Shown here: positions 1 to 7,863 of the stretch, one piece after another
Layout of the letters: each line of letters begins with the position of its first letter
How positions within the stretch are numbered: position 1 is the first letter of the stretch
Assembly (NCBI GenBank): GCA_022842845.1
Contig: JALHOT010000009.1
Location: 1 to 64,000 of the forward strand
DNA length: 64,000 nt
Origin: Cyclobacteriaceae bacterium
GTDB taxonomy: Bacteria; Bacteroidota; Bacteroidia; Cytophagales; Cyclobacteriaceae
Reading direction: 5' to 3'
Made by a program: the position numbers and the translations under genes
The notes under the pieces: model-generated
The model's database searches: none
Told to the model about the DNA's origin: nothing
What the model saw: only the letters and a program-made list of their open reading frames with translations

Positions 1-184
1 CTTTCAATACCTTCGCAATTTTTTCCGTTTGCCACAACGTCTTTGGCAAAGCATTGCGAATGAGTTTCATCGTGTCCTCTACATTCGCACTCTTCTTTAT
101 CGTAGTATCTTTTTCACCTGGTGGTGGAAAGAGATGATCGAACTCCCTTCCATCCCTCAATCGCCTCTTTCTGTCCGCTACCAT
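1..184 (-). CDS. Partial phage-like protein, possibly transglutaminase-like (continues beyond window)
   Basis: An open frame runs off the left edge. It encodes a basic N-terminus followed by EFDHLFPPPGEKDTTIK and then a DTMKLIRNALPKTLWQT segment. From memory this resembles the N-terminus of a Bacteroidota mobile-element family with a transglutaminase-like cysteine peptidase core, but that core would lie outside the window, so this is only a suggestion. The ATG at 184 keeps the frame. A better-placed ATG at 222, overlapping the stop of the LEA-like gene, gives MTAKEMMKKERG and then hits a stop. The fit of that peptide to the family suggests a one-base frameshift near position 190. It is the third gene of a minus-strand run with the two following entries. 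Confidence 0.4.
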   Translation of the reverse strand, partial: MVADRKRRLRDGREFDHLFPPPGEKDTTIKKSANVEDTMKLIRNALPKTLWQTEKIAKVLK

Positions 185-218
185 ACGCCTCTTTCTTTCT
201 TCATCATCTCTTTTGCTG

Positions 219-704
219 TCATGCAGCCTTTCCTCCGCCCAAAGTGATATTGTCAATTTTTGTGTAGGGTAAACTATCGTTGATTGTTGTTACCGTGTGT
301 ACAATCAAGTTGAGCTTACCTGTCTCTCGGTACTCTTTCACAAGTGCTGGAACCGTTGTCGCCAGGCTCAGAAATCCAAGCTTGATTTTTATCGGATCAA
401 GATTGACTTCACTGAATTTTGAAATAGTCAGGTTCACATCTTTTACTTGTGATGATGCTATGGTCTTATCGGCATAAATCATTTTGACAAAAGGATGCTT
501 CACCTGAATACTTCCACCGCTTGGGTTCTTAAGTTTCAAATTGATGGAGAGTTCAATTCCACTCAGACTTATATTGTGAATTGAAACCTTTGTATCAGAT
601 TCCAACTCATTTGAAAGTCTATTGAGTTTGAGCAAGTAGCTGCCACCAAAGTAGATGGCTGCTACCGTACCGGCTCCGATCAATATGTGACTACTCTTGA
701 TCAT
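219..704 (-). CDS. LEA-type-2-like membrane-anchored protein
   Basis: The 161-residue protein has one N-terminal hydrophobic segment (about residues 7-25, ILIGAGTVAAIYFGGSYLL). A beta-rich region follows, with the spacing of LEA-2/WHy domains (VSIHNISLSGIELSINLKLKNP, in which an N-P turn follows alternating hydrophobic strands). LEA-2-like proteins of this size occur in Bacteroidota mobile elements, but their role there is unknown. The start overlaps the end of the upstream membrane-protein gene and the stop abuts the partial downstream gene, so the three are probably one transcript from the array-bearing promoter at 1031-1130. It is probably an envelope protein facing the periplasm. Confidence 0.55.
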   Translation of the reverse strand: MIKSSHILIGAGTVAAIYFGGSYLLKLNRLSNELESDTKVSIHNISLSGIELSINLKLKNPSGGSIQVKHPFVKMIYADKTIASSQVKDVNLTISKFSEVNLDPIKIKLGFLSLATTVPALVKEYRETGKLNLIVHTVTTINDSLPYTKIDNITLGGGKAA

Positions 705-999
705 TGCGCTTCTTTCTTTTCAAACTCCGTAACTTTAGTGAGGGAGTTCTGAGCTTGATGCCTTTTACTTTTTTCAGCTTTGTGAAATCCTTTACTTTTT
801 CTTTATGCTTAAGCCATAGCGGACTGAAAACATCTGCAATGATTTTAAAAGCAAGACAGATGATACCCCCGACTGTGGCTTGCAGCGCATAGTCCAGAAG
901 AAATAAAAGATTTACATTGGCCAGCAGATTAAATGCTGCTCCGAAAAGAAAGGCAATCCCATTGCCCATTCCATGATTTTGATTTATCGCTGTGTTCAT
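691..999 (-). CDS. Small membrane protein with basic tail, holin-like size
   Basis: The 102-residue protein has two hydrophobic segments (about residues 14-36 and 40-58) followed by a strongly basic C-terminal tail with many Lys and Arg (KLKKVKGIKLRTPSLKLR). Size and topology fit a small holin-like or membrane-anchoring protein, but no family is recognised. It is the first gene of the minus-strand left backbone block. Its ATG lies about 30 bp downstream of the decamer array, so that array is its likely regulatory region. It overlaps the next gene by 14 bp. Confidence 0.5.
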   Translation of the reverse strand: MNTAINQNHGMGNGIAFLFGAAFNLLANVNLLFLLDYALQATVGGIICLAFKIIADVFSPLWLKHKEKVKDFTKLKKVKGIKLRTPSLKLRSLKRKKRNDQE

Positions 1000-1030
1000 G
1001 GGTCAAAGATGTAGCGACCCCAAAGCGCAG

Positions 1031-1130
1031 GTTAACGATTGTTAACGGTAGTGAACGACTGTGTAACTTTATTAAGCTTTGTGAAGGATTGTATAGGAAT
1101 GTAAACGATTTTGAATGAATGTTCCGTGTG
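1031..1130 (-). repeat. Array of degenerate 10-bp repeats (minus-strand unit AATCNTTNAC), promoter region of left backbone block
   Basis: Nine to ten consecutive 10-bp units follow without spacers: GTTAACGATT, GTTAACGGTA, GTGAACGACT, GTGTAACTTT, ATTAAGCTTT, GTGAAGGATT, GTATAGGAAT, GTAAACGATT and TTGAATGAAT, then a weak last unit. Read on the minus strand the unit is AATCGTTAAC-like. The array lies 30-130 bp upstream of the minus-strand gene at 999, so it is oriented the same way relative to its gene as the arrays near 28.6 and 33.4 kb. A 10-bp period puts every copy on the same face of the helix. It fills most of the 182-bp gap between copB and the membrane-protein gene. Confidence 0.8.
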
Positions 1131-1181
1131 GAACTAGACACAGTTAATGACAATTCAAGAAGAAATTCTTAAGCTAGATTC

Positions 1182-3338
1182 TCACACCTTCAACATCCGA
1201 GCATTAATAGCTACTACTACCGTGCTCACACTCATTAACACGGCACCCATTGCAGGACTTAGCATGATGCCGTATTGATACAGAACACCGGCAGCCAACG
1301 GTAGGGCAATTACATTGTATCCAGTTGCCCACACAAGATTTTGAATCATTTTTCTATAGGTCGCCTTTCCGAAAAGAATGAGGTTTACAACATCTTGCGG
1401 ATTGCTGTTGACCAATACAATGCCTGCTGTCTCTGCTGCAATATCGGAACCGGAGCCAACTGCAATTCCAATGTTAGCTTGCGCAAGGGCTGGAGCATCG
1501 TTTACTCCATCGCCTGTCATGGCTACAAATTCGCCATTCTCCTGGAGGTCCTTTATCTTTTCTAACTTCTGGTGTGGAAGTACTTCTGCGAAGAAACCAT
1601 CCATACCCAATGTATCGCTTACCTTTTTTGCCACTTCCTTATTGTCACCGGTAAGAAGCAATGTTTTGATACCATTTGTGTGAAGTGTTTTGATTGCATC
1701 GGGAGATTCTTTCCGGATTTCATCAGCCAGGGCGATAAAGCCAGCTACCTTTTCTTCAACCAGAACATATACAACAGTTTCGGCTTCAGTCGAACCTGTA
1801 ATTTGAATGTTCAGGTTATTCTCCTTTAAGTATCCAGGGCTTACTACTTTTATTTGTTTGCCTTCAATAGTTGCCTGAATCCCTTTTCCAGTGATTGCCT
1901 GAAAGTTGTTGATGGTGGGCATTTCAAGTTTTAGTTCTTTTGATTTGCCCACTATACCAGTGGCAATGGGGTGCTCAGAGTTTTGTTCTAAAGCCGAAGC
2001 CATAGAAAGTACCTGATCTGGTGTATATTTTTCCAGGAGAGATTCATACCGCACCACATTGAATTTCCCAAGCGTTAATGTGCCCGTTTTATCAAATACT
2101 AGCGTTGTGATCTTTCTGGAGTTTTCAAAGGCTGTTCTATTTTTAATAAGCAACCCACTTTTAGCAGAAATGGCAGTTGACCTTGCCACTACCAACGGCA
2201 CTGCCAAACCTAATGCATGGGGGCAGCAGATAACAATTACCGTCACCATTCGTTCCATCGCAAAGGCCAGGTTTTTTCCAATTGTTAGCCATACAACAAA
2301 AGTTAAGGCACCAAATACCAGGGCAATGATGGTAAGCCAGCGTGCTGCCTGATCAGCCAGTAATTCCGTTTTGGATTGGCTCTTTTGTGCATCCTGTACT
2401 AATTTAATAACCTGCGACAGATAAGAGTCCATACTACCATGTAGCACCTCTACTTTTATTGATCCGTTTCCGTTAATCGATCCTGCTATTACTTTTTCTC
2501 CTTTCGATTTTTCGACAGGCTGTGATTCGCCCGTGAGCATGGATTCATTCAAATAGCTACTTCCATCTGAAATGATACCGTCTGCGGCAATCTTCTCACC
2601 TGGTTTGATCAGGATGATATCGCCAACGTTCAAATTTTCTGTCTTGATGTCTGTGATTTTATCACCTTGAACTAGGTGAGCTTCGGAGGGCATGAGTTGA
2701 ACAAGCAATTCCAATTCACGCGAAGCACCCATAATGGATTTCATTTCGATCCAATGACCGAGTAACATAATCAGAATCAACGTGGCCAGTTCCCAGAAGA
2801 AGTCCATACCAGTTAATCCAAATACAATAGCTACACTGTAGGCATACGCCACGGTGATGGCTACCGCAACAAGCGTCATCATTCCAAGTGATTTACTCTT
2901 GACCTCATCCTTCAGGCCAATGAGAAATGGCCAACCTCCGTAGAAATAAACTACTGTGGATAAAACCATAAGCATATACGAAGAGCCTGTAAACATCCAA
3001 TGGACTCCAAGCCAATGTTGAATCATGGGTGATAAGGCCATGATGGGTATTGTTAACGCCAGCACCACGTAGAACCGTCTTTTGTATTCATCGATCATTC
3101 CGGCATGGTGCGCATGGCCTGACTGATGGGAATGTTGATGCTCATGCCCTGAATGTTCTTCAGCTTTAATTCGAGTGTGCATTTGGTGGCTTTTATGTTG
3201 ATTATCCAAATGCTCACCTTTTGATTTTGAAAGCGGAACCAAATCCATTCCACACTTCGGGCATTTGCCTGGCTCATCCTTCACCACTTCGTGGTGCATA
3301 GGGCAAGTAAACTGGTTATTTAAGTGTTGATGTTCCAT
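1182..3338 (-). CDS. copB: Copper-translocating P-type ATPase, CopB/P1B-3 type (CPH motif)
   Basis: ATP-driven inner-membrane copper exporter. The N-terminus carries a heavy-metal-binding module (FTCPMHHEVVKDEPGKCPKC, residues 11-30, followed by GMDLVP), then a His-rich stretch around residues 45-80. The transport-site motif in the sixth membrane helix is CPH (VIVICCPHALGLA, near residue 370) rather than the CPC of CopA, which marks the CopB subgroup. The P-type signatures are present: LTGES near 268, DKTGTLT near 419, SEHP in the nucleotide-binding domain and GDGVNDAP near 609. At 718 residues it is full length. It is the last gene of the minus-strand copper run, 12 bp after the acetolactate-decarboxylase-like gene. 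Confidence 0.92.
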   Translation of the reverse strand: MEHQHLNNQFTCPMHHEVVKDEPGKCPKCGMDLVPLSKSKGEHLDNQHKSHQMHTRIKAEEHSGHEHQHSHQSGHAHHAGMIDEYKRRFYVVLALTIPIMALSPMIQHWLGVHWMFTGSSYMLMVLSTVVYFYGGWPFLIGLKDEVKSKSLGMMTLVAVAITVAYAYSVAIVFGLTGMDFFWELATLILIMLLGHWIEMKSIMGASRELELLVQLMPSEAHLVQGDKITDIKTENLNVGDIILIKPGEKIAADGIISDGSSYLNESMLTGESQPVEKSKGEKVIAGSINGNGSIKVEVLHGSMDSYLSQVIKLVQDAQKSQSKTELLADQAARWLTIIALVFGALTFVVWLTIGKNLAFAMERMVTVIVICCPHALGLAVPLVVARSTAISAKSGLLIKNRTAFENSRKITTLVFDKTGTLTLGKFNVVRYESLLEKYTPDQVLSMASALEQNSEHPIATGIVGKSKELKLEMPTINNFQAITGKGIQATIEGKQIKVVSPGYLKENNLNIQITGSTEAETVVYVLVEEKVAGFIALADEIRKESPDAIKTLHTNGIKTLLLTGDNKEVAKKVSDTLGMDGFFAEVLPHQKLEKIKDLQENGEFVAMTGDGVNDAPALAQANIGIAVGSGSDIAAETAGIVLVNSNPQDVVNLILFGKATYRKMIQNLVWATGYNVIALPLAAGVLYQYGIMLSPAMGAVLMSVSTVVVAINARMLKV

Positions 3339-3349
3339 TATTTCTAAAG

Positions 3350-4060
3350 TTATGGATGGCCTATCCTTATTCTTCCTTTTTTAAATTGCACTTTATCTAG
3401 ATGCCCCATCATCTGTTTATCTGAAGTGATTAGGTGCATGTGTAGATAAGTATCGTGGTGTGTAAAAATTCCTTTATGTGCCGTTGAAAAAAATCCAATT
3501 ACATCAACTTGTGTATCCGTCAATACAAAGCTTTTTTGTCCTTGATGGGCATCAGCCGGGGAATTGACTGTTGTTCCTTTTGGCAAGTCTACAACGTGAA
3601 TTGTACCATGTTCGATTTCTCCTGTGAACTGGAACAGAAAGGGTCGATTTACCTTTTTGGTTGTGTGCTCAAGAAATTGCTCTAACTGTTGTGCTGACTG
3701 AATGGTGTCTGGTAGTATGACTTCCGCCCAGTTAGGAATATTTGCATAGGCAAAGAATGGAGCACTTATAGCATAGGTTTCTTCGACCTTCATAGTCGAA
3801 TCGGTTAGCACCGTTGATCTATAAGCCTTCCCATCAACAATCAAGATTTCCCCTGCTAAATATTCAATAGGGCCAAGCCCGAATAAATGTAGCTTATTGG
3901 ATAGGGTGTCAAGATCAATGTTACCTGAAAGTTTGCCTTTCCACATTACATCTCTCATGGCCCCCACAATCTTCACGTTGCTTAAGCCTTCCTGAGCTGT
4001 CGCCTTGCTACAAGCGAAAATTGAAATGGATACCCAAAGAAATACTGAACAAATTTTCAT
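3350..4060 (-). CDS. Secreted acetolactate decarboxylase family protein
   Basis: The 236-residue protein has a signal peptide (MKICSVFLWVSISIFACS, possible lipobox Cys) and matches the alpha-acetolactate decarboxylase fold. It has the GLGPIEYLAGEILIVDGKAY segment near residue 62, and late in the protein a zinc-site pattern HMH followed by GHLD. Those histidines are the metal ligands of the family. The classical enzyme makes acetoin from acetolactate. What a periplasmic copy does inside a copper cluster is unknown; a metal-binding or stress role is inference. It lies in tight series between the YceI gene and copB (gaps of 4 and 11 bp). Confidence 0.8.
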   Translation of the reverse strand: MKICSVFLWVSISIFACSKATAQEGLSNVKIVGAMRDVMWKGKLSGNIDLDTLSNKLHLFGLGPIEYLAGEILIVDGKAYRSTVLTDSTMKVEETYAISAPFFAYANIPNWAEVILPDTIQSAQQLEQFLEHTTKKVNRPFLFQFTGEIEHGTIHVVDLPKGTTVNSPADAHQGQKSFVLTDTQVDVIGFFSTAHKGIFTHHDTYLHMHLITSDKQMMGHLDKVQFKKGRIRIGHP

Positions 4061-4064
4061 CGTC

Positions 4065-4658
4065 TTACTGCCTTGTTAATACCAACTTTACACTCATATC
4101 TACATCATCGTAAACCAGCTTGTCGCCCAGGTTTTCAAAAAATGACTGCGAACCAAACTTCACATCATACTTACTTCGGTCAAATACCAGGGTGGCTTCA
4201 GCAATGGTTTGATTGCTTGTTGTATTGATCTTTGCAGTAAACGTGATAGAACTTGTTTTTTCCTTAATGGTTAGATTTCCTGTTACAGTATATTCGTTTG
4301 TTGATTTCGGTTCTACCTTGGTGATGACAAACTTTGATGTAGGAAAGCGTACTACGGAAAAAAAATCTTCCGATTTTAAATGATCTACCAGACGTCTGTT
4401 TGATTTTTCATCTGTAATATCAGCACAGGTAATGCTGGTCATGTCCATTTCAAAGGTGCCACCGGTTAGTTTATTTTTATTGAATGTTAGATGTCCTGCT
4501 GAAAGTTGTATTTGCCCGTAGTGTTCACCACCCAATTTTTTCCCCGTCCACTCCAGTGTACTTTTCTTCAGATCGATGTCAGTTTTTCTGGTGTTTCCTT
4601 GGGCAAACGAAGAAAGTGACAGTAATGCAAATAGTGTGATAGATACAAGCTTCTTCAT
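4065..4658 (-). CDS. YceI family periplasmic lipid-binding protein
   Basis: The ATG at 4658 is chosen because it starts a clean signal peptide (MKKLVSITLFALLSLSSFAQ) one base after the stop of the upstream DUF2911 gene. The longer open frame would overlap that gene. The mature part shows the YceI lipocalin-like pattern: STLEWTGKKLGGEHYGQI at the start, GTFEMDMTSITC with a Cys, then SEDFFSV and FPTSKF, and a closing VDMSVKLVLT strand. YceI proteins bind polyisoprenoid lipids and are often found with cytochromes and metal-stress genes. Function here is not known beyond family. Confidence 0.85.
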   Translation of the reverse strand: MKKLVSITLFALLSLSSFAQGNTRKTDIDLKKSTLEWTGKKLGGEHYGQIQLSAGHLTFNKNKLTGGTFEMDMTSITCADITDEKSNRRLVDHLKSEDFFSVVRFPTSKFVITKVEPKSTNEYTVTGNLTIKEKTSSITFTAKINTTSNQTIAEATLVFDRSKYDVKFGSQSFFENLGDKLVYDDVDMSVKLVLTRQ

Positions 4659-4659
4659 T

Positions 4660-5520
4660 TTACTTTTTGCCGGTTTTCGTTTCCCATTCATTACGCAGTT
4701 TCTCGTTTGCTGCGATAACCTGATCAAGTTTTTTTGTTGTGGCCAATTCGGTGGAGGCTTTCAATGTTTTAATAGCCGCTGCATAGTCATTCATCGCGGC
4801 TTCAATCTTTGCTTGCAGTTGAAGATATGCAGCATCCTGCGCTTTGCTGTTGGCTATTTGAACCCACGCATAAGCCTGCTTCAAATCCTTATTGTTGTTG
4901 AAGTAGTAAGAACTAGATTGATAGAAAAGACTAGCGCGGTCTTCTTTCTTTACATTAATCCGATCATTGATCTCTGCCATTACTTTTTCGTCCACGTTCA
5001 TTTTAATGGTGAGCTTCACCTGTGTATTCTCCCACAGTAAAAACAATCCTGCTTCTTCTTTGGTGAAGTCATTTACTTCAATGGTAAATGTTTCGTAGTA
5101 CCGTGATGATTTCTCAGGCTTTACCGTAAAGCGAACCAGGTCTTGCTCTTGCGTGTAATCGGAAGTACCGTGCATTTCAGTAGCCTTGTTGATCACGATT
5201 GTCCATTCATTCTGGTTTGGAATGGTGAAGAAAGAGTATGTACCCCCTGGAATATCGTTGCCATTTAGCTTTACGGCTTCAGAAAATCTAATCGTGGTTG
5301 CATCGTGTGCACCTGTTCGCCACATCTCTCCAAAAGGAACAATACCTCCGAAAATTACTCTGCCACGGGCGCTGGGGCGAGAGTATTTTACCTCCACCTC
5401 TCCAAAGCCAATCTGCTGTTTAAATGCAGCATCTGTACTAGCTGGTGGTAAATTAAGCTGTGCCCTTACGGAAACAGAATATACGAGTGCAATGGCGATG
5501 ACTATTATAATTCTTTTCAT
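4660..5520 (-). CDS. DUF2911 domain secreted protein
   Basis: The 286-residue protein has a signal peptide (MKRIIIVIAIALVYSVSVRA). The DUF2911 domain covers about residues 30-170, recognised by VKYSRPSARGRVIFGG, a GEMWRTGAHDAT segment and GGTYSFFTIP. The remaining third is helical with a TPR-like character (LKQAYAWVQIANSKAQ, AAAIKTLKAS). The family is common in Bacteroidota and has no established biochemical role. It sits 16 bp downstream of the PepSY gene, inside the copper run. The stop is followed after one base by the YceI start, suggesting translational coupling. Confidence 0.8.
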   Translation of the reverse strand: MKRIIIVIAIALVYSVSVRAQLNLPPASTDAAFKQQIGFGEVEVKYSRPSARGRVIFGGIVPFGEMWRTGAHDATTIRFSEAVKLNGNDIPGGTYSFFTIPNQNEWTIVINKATEMHGTSDYTQEQDLVRFTVKPEKSSRYYETFTIEVNDFTKEEAGLFLLWENTQVKLTIKMNVDEKVMAEINDRINVKKEDRASLFYQSSSYYFNNNKDLKQAYAWVQIANSKAQDAAYLQLQAKIEAAMNDYAAAIKTLKASTELATTKKLDQVIAANEKLRNEWETKTGKK

Positions 5521-5535
5521 ATTGGTTGGTTGAAT

Positions 5536-6294
5536 TTATTTGGTAAAAATCTTTTTGAGGGTGCGCGATGAAATGGTATATAATACAAAGCCCGACATTA
5601 CTGTGAGTAGCCCGAATACAGAGAGTATTTTCAGCAACCAGTTGTTAAAATTGTCGCGTCCGGCATAGTCCATTGTATGGAACATCCATAGAAAGTCAAA
5701 TGCCCGCCATTGGTCGTGTCGAATGGATTGAAAGGTTCCGAGTTCTGCACTTATATATACAGTGCAATCGGGATTCTTAAAACTTACTGCCCAAGCAGGT
5801 AAAGGCTTCTCTCGGTATTCATGATGACCATCAGCCTGATCCAATAAGAGCACCTCACTTACCTCTGCTCCTTGCACGACTTGTTCTTTCGCTACAGCAA
5901 TTCCTTCTTCTTTGGTCAATGATTGTTTCACTTCGCCTGTAACTGCATCGGCCAAAGCATAGTGCACGTGGTGATGCATTCCCTCACCGATATGACCTGA
6001 AAAATAGGCAATCTGATAAACAGGCTTGTTGAGTATGCGAATAAGGTGGACGGAGTGAATTGAATCAATAGTTTGCGTTTGCTTCAGTTTTTGAATAGCA
6101 TCCGTAGGCGAAACAGTTGAAACATCAGCAGAAAGAAAAGCTGGCGATTTTCGCAGATGGTCGCCATGCACGTTATCTATGTCGCTCCAGCTAAAAAAAA
6201 GGCCACTGATAGTCCAGCCTAAGAACTGAATGCCAATGAATAGACCAAGGTAACGATGGATTCTGCGGATGAACAGATTTTTATTTTTAATCAT
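5536..6294 (-). CDS. PepSY-associated transmembrane protein
   Basis: The 252-residue protein has an N-terminal membrane helix (RYLGLFIGIQFLGWTISGLFF, split around residue 14-34) and a C-terminal one (ILSVFGLLTVMSGFVLYTI). Between them is a periplasmic PepSY-like domain with a DAVTGEV turn. The first helix pattern IHRYLGLFIG is typical of PepSY_TM proteins, which are linked to iron or copper reduction and uptake. A His-rich stretch GMHHHVHYA lies in the loop and could bind metal, which is inference. Co-directional with the rest of the copper run. Confidence 0.8.
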   Translation of the reverse strand: MIKNKNLFIRRIHRYLGLFIGIQFLGWTISGLFFSWSDIDNVHGDHLRKSPAFLSADVSTVSPTDAIQKLKQTQTIDSIHSVHLIRILNKPVYQIAYFSGHIGEGMHHHVHYALADAVTGEVKQSLTKEEGIAVAKEQVVQGAEVSEVLLLDQADGHHEYREKPLPAWAVSFKNPDCTVYISAELGTFQSIRHDQWRAFDFLWMFHTMDYAGRDNFNNWLLKILSVFGLLTVMSGFVLYTISSRTLKKIFTK

Positions 6295-6364
6295 AACTTC
6301 AGTGCGGTTTAAGGATGGTGATCCATTTCTAAATATTTACCAGGGGATTTATGCTCAACGGCAT

Positions 6365-6862
6365 TTATCTCTCATTTTTGTGGATTTTAACAAATTCGAT
6401 GTGATTTTCCTTCGATTCGAAATAGCATACCTTGCCAGACCTGTCGGGGTGCATGCAGATAAACGCTTTTGCCTTACTGATTCGATTATTGCTGACCGGA
6501 TCAATTGCGTAACGTTCTACTTCGCTTAGTTGAATTGTTGATATGCAAGGCTGACTACAAGCGTAAAAGTTGCCCTCCTGATTAGGCACTAACATTTGCT
6601 CATGTCCATTCATGAATGCATTGGTGGCCATACAAACTTTGTTAGGGTCAATCAGTTTTTCAATGCCAGGATGTGATGCTTTATAGTCATTCTTCTCCTC
6701 GGCACCTTCTTTCTCGTACTTGTAAATGCCAATCACTGCCCAGGTTAGTGGGATAATCAACGCCAACACACCAAAGGAATTCAGCAGGATATTTCTCCGT
6801 TTTTCCTTTTGGTGCTTTCTGCCAGATGCACTTTGTTTCACACGTTTAATTTTCATTGGCAT
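6365..6862 (-). CDS. Membrane-anchored Cys-rich protein, NosL/TRASH-like, function unknown
   Basis: The 165-residue protein has a basic cytoplasmic N-terminus, one membrane helix (about residues 27-45, LLNSFGVLALIIPLTWAVIG) and an outer domain with five cysteines arranged as CMATNAF, CSQPC, ICMHPDRSGKVC. The pairing of Cys with Met and His (VCMATNAFMNGHEQM, ICMHP) resembles metal-chaperone domains of NosL or TRASH type, but no firm family assignment is possible. Its place between a PepSY protein and an NTF2-like protein in a copper cluster supports a metal-handling role. Confidence 0.5.
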   Translation of the reverse strand: MPMKIKRVKQSASGRKHQKEKRRNILLNSFGVLALIIPLTWAVIGIYKYEKEGAEEKNDYKASHPGIEKLIDPNKVCMATNAFMNGHEQMLVPNQEGNFYACSQPCISTIQLSEVERYAIDPVSNNRISKAKAFICMHPDRSGKVCYFESKENHIEFVKIHKNER

Positions 6863-6871
6863 CTACTGTGG

Positions 6872-7315
6872 TTATGGTTTGCGCGAGGAGTTGTGCATGT
6901 GCACAATTTTCCATGTGCCATTTTCCTTTTTCAAAAAAGAAGACGCCACGCCTTTCCGTTTGATTTCGGAGTTGTCCTTCTTCAACACAATCGTGTAGTT
7001 GTAGGTCTCCACGGCAAAAGCATAATCACCAGTAACTGTTACTGTCACGTTGTAAGGATCAAATTTGAAAGACGCAAAGTCGCCCAACTCAGGGCCGATA
7101 TGATGGGCAAGATAATCCTGATACGTGCCCTCTACTTTACCTGATTCAATAATCTGGCTGTTGGCGACAAACAACACGTCTGTCCCTTTTACATCCAATT
7201 TTTCAAGAGCGCTTTTATAAGATGATAAAACTTCTTTTACTTTCTGCTCATCTGTCTGCGCGAAGACGAATCCAGAAAACAAAAGGAAGACAAGTGATAC
7301 AAATAGCTTTCTCAT
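6872..7315 (-). CDS. Secreted NTF2-like (SnoaL/DUF4440) protein
   Basis: The 147-residue protein starts with a signal peptide (MRKLFVSLVFLLFSGFVFAQ). An NTF2-like cone fold follows: helix VKEVLSSYKSALEKLD, then DYLAHHIGPEL, then strands ending GTWKIVHMHNSSR. The C-terminal pattern WKIVHMH is typical of the SnoaL/DUF4440 group. No catalytic role can be read. It lies 17 bp downstream of a DUF3347 gene in the copper run. Confidence 0.75.
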   Translation of the reverse strand: MRKLFVSLVFLLFSGFVFAQTDEQKVKEVLSSYKSALEKLDVKGTDVLFVANSQIIESGKVEGTYQDYLAHHIGPELGDFASFKFDPYNVTVTVTGDYAFAVETYNYTIVLKKDNSEIKRKGVASSFLKKENGTWKIVHMHNSSRKP

Positions 7316-7331
7316 AGTTGATTCTTTACGG

Positions 7332-7841
7332 TTATTGAATCGTTTCCTTCACACTGCCGCATTTTAACATCTTATCACCGAAGTAGGGATTCTTGATCTG
7401 CTTTTCGTTCGATAGCCAGTAAGCGCCTTCGTTACCATTGGCCATTGGGCAGTATTCCAAATACAATGCACCTGTCGAGAGTTGACCGCCTTTAACCAGT
7501 GTGGCCATTTCGTTACTTACCGTACTAAATATCTGACGCTGTTCGTCTAAAGCATTTGTACTTGCCAGCTTTGTGGTTGCTGCAAGTGCATCGGCAGAAC
7601 CCTTTACGCCCTTTAGTGACTTCTGAAGTTCGCCAGCTGCTTTTTTTGCTTCATCGGCATTGGAAGCAACCAAAGCATCTTTCAATTTTAAATACAGTGT
7701 GTATGCATTGCCGAGTTTAGCATCTTTGAAAGTTGCTGCTGTTGTTTGTGCTTTGGCCTGATCGTGACCAGCATGGTCGTGTTGTGCGAAAGCGATTGTG
7801 CAGCTTAGTACAAGCGCAAGTGTAATCCATTTGGTTTTCAT
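7332..7841 (-). CDS. DUF3347 periplasmic protein (copper-cluster type)
   Basis: The 169-residue protein has a signal peptide (MKTKWITLALVLSCTIAFAQ), then a His-rich mature start HDHAGHDQ. A four-helix DUF3347 domain follows (LYLKLKDALVASNADEAKKAA). The C-terminal tail has the motif YCPMA, GAYWLSN, NPYFGDKML, CGSV, with two conserved Cys likely to bind copper. A paralogue with the same tail is encoded at 10016-10648. Such tails also occur at the end of Bacteroidota CusB proteins, so a copper-chaperone role for the Cus pump is a reasonable inference. Confidence 0.8.
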   Translation of the reverse strand: MKTKWITLALVLSCTIAFAQHDHAGHDQAKAQTTAATFKDAKLGNAYTLYLKLKDALVASNADEAKKAAGELQKSLKGVKGSADALAATTKLASTNALDEQRQIFSTVSNEMATLVKGGQLSTGALYLEYCPMANGNEGAYWLSNEKQIKNPYFGDKMLKCGSVKETIQ

Positions 7842-7863
7842 AGTTGTATTTGTTTAAAGTGTT

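Noticed and set aside
29-247. 72-residue plus-strand frame at the left edge
   Set aside because: It overlaps the better minus-strand frame that runs off the window, has no recognisable domain and is opposite to all neighbours.
1031-1130. Decamer arrays considered as CRISPR or as replication iterons
   Set aside because: Units are 10 bp, degenerate and without spacers, so they are not CRISPR. No Rep protein is visible and the arrays sit at promoters, so iterons are less likely, though not excluded.
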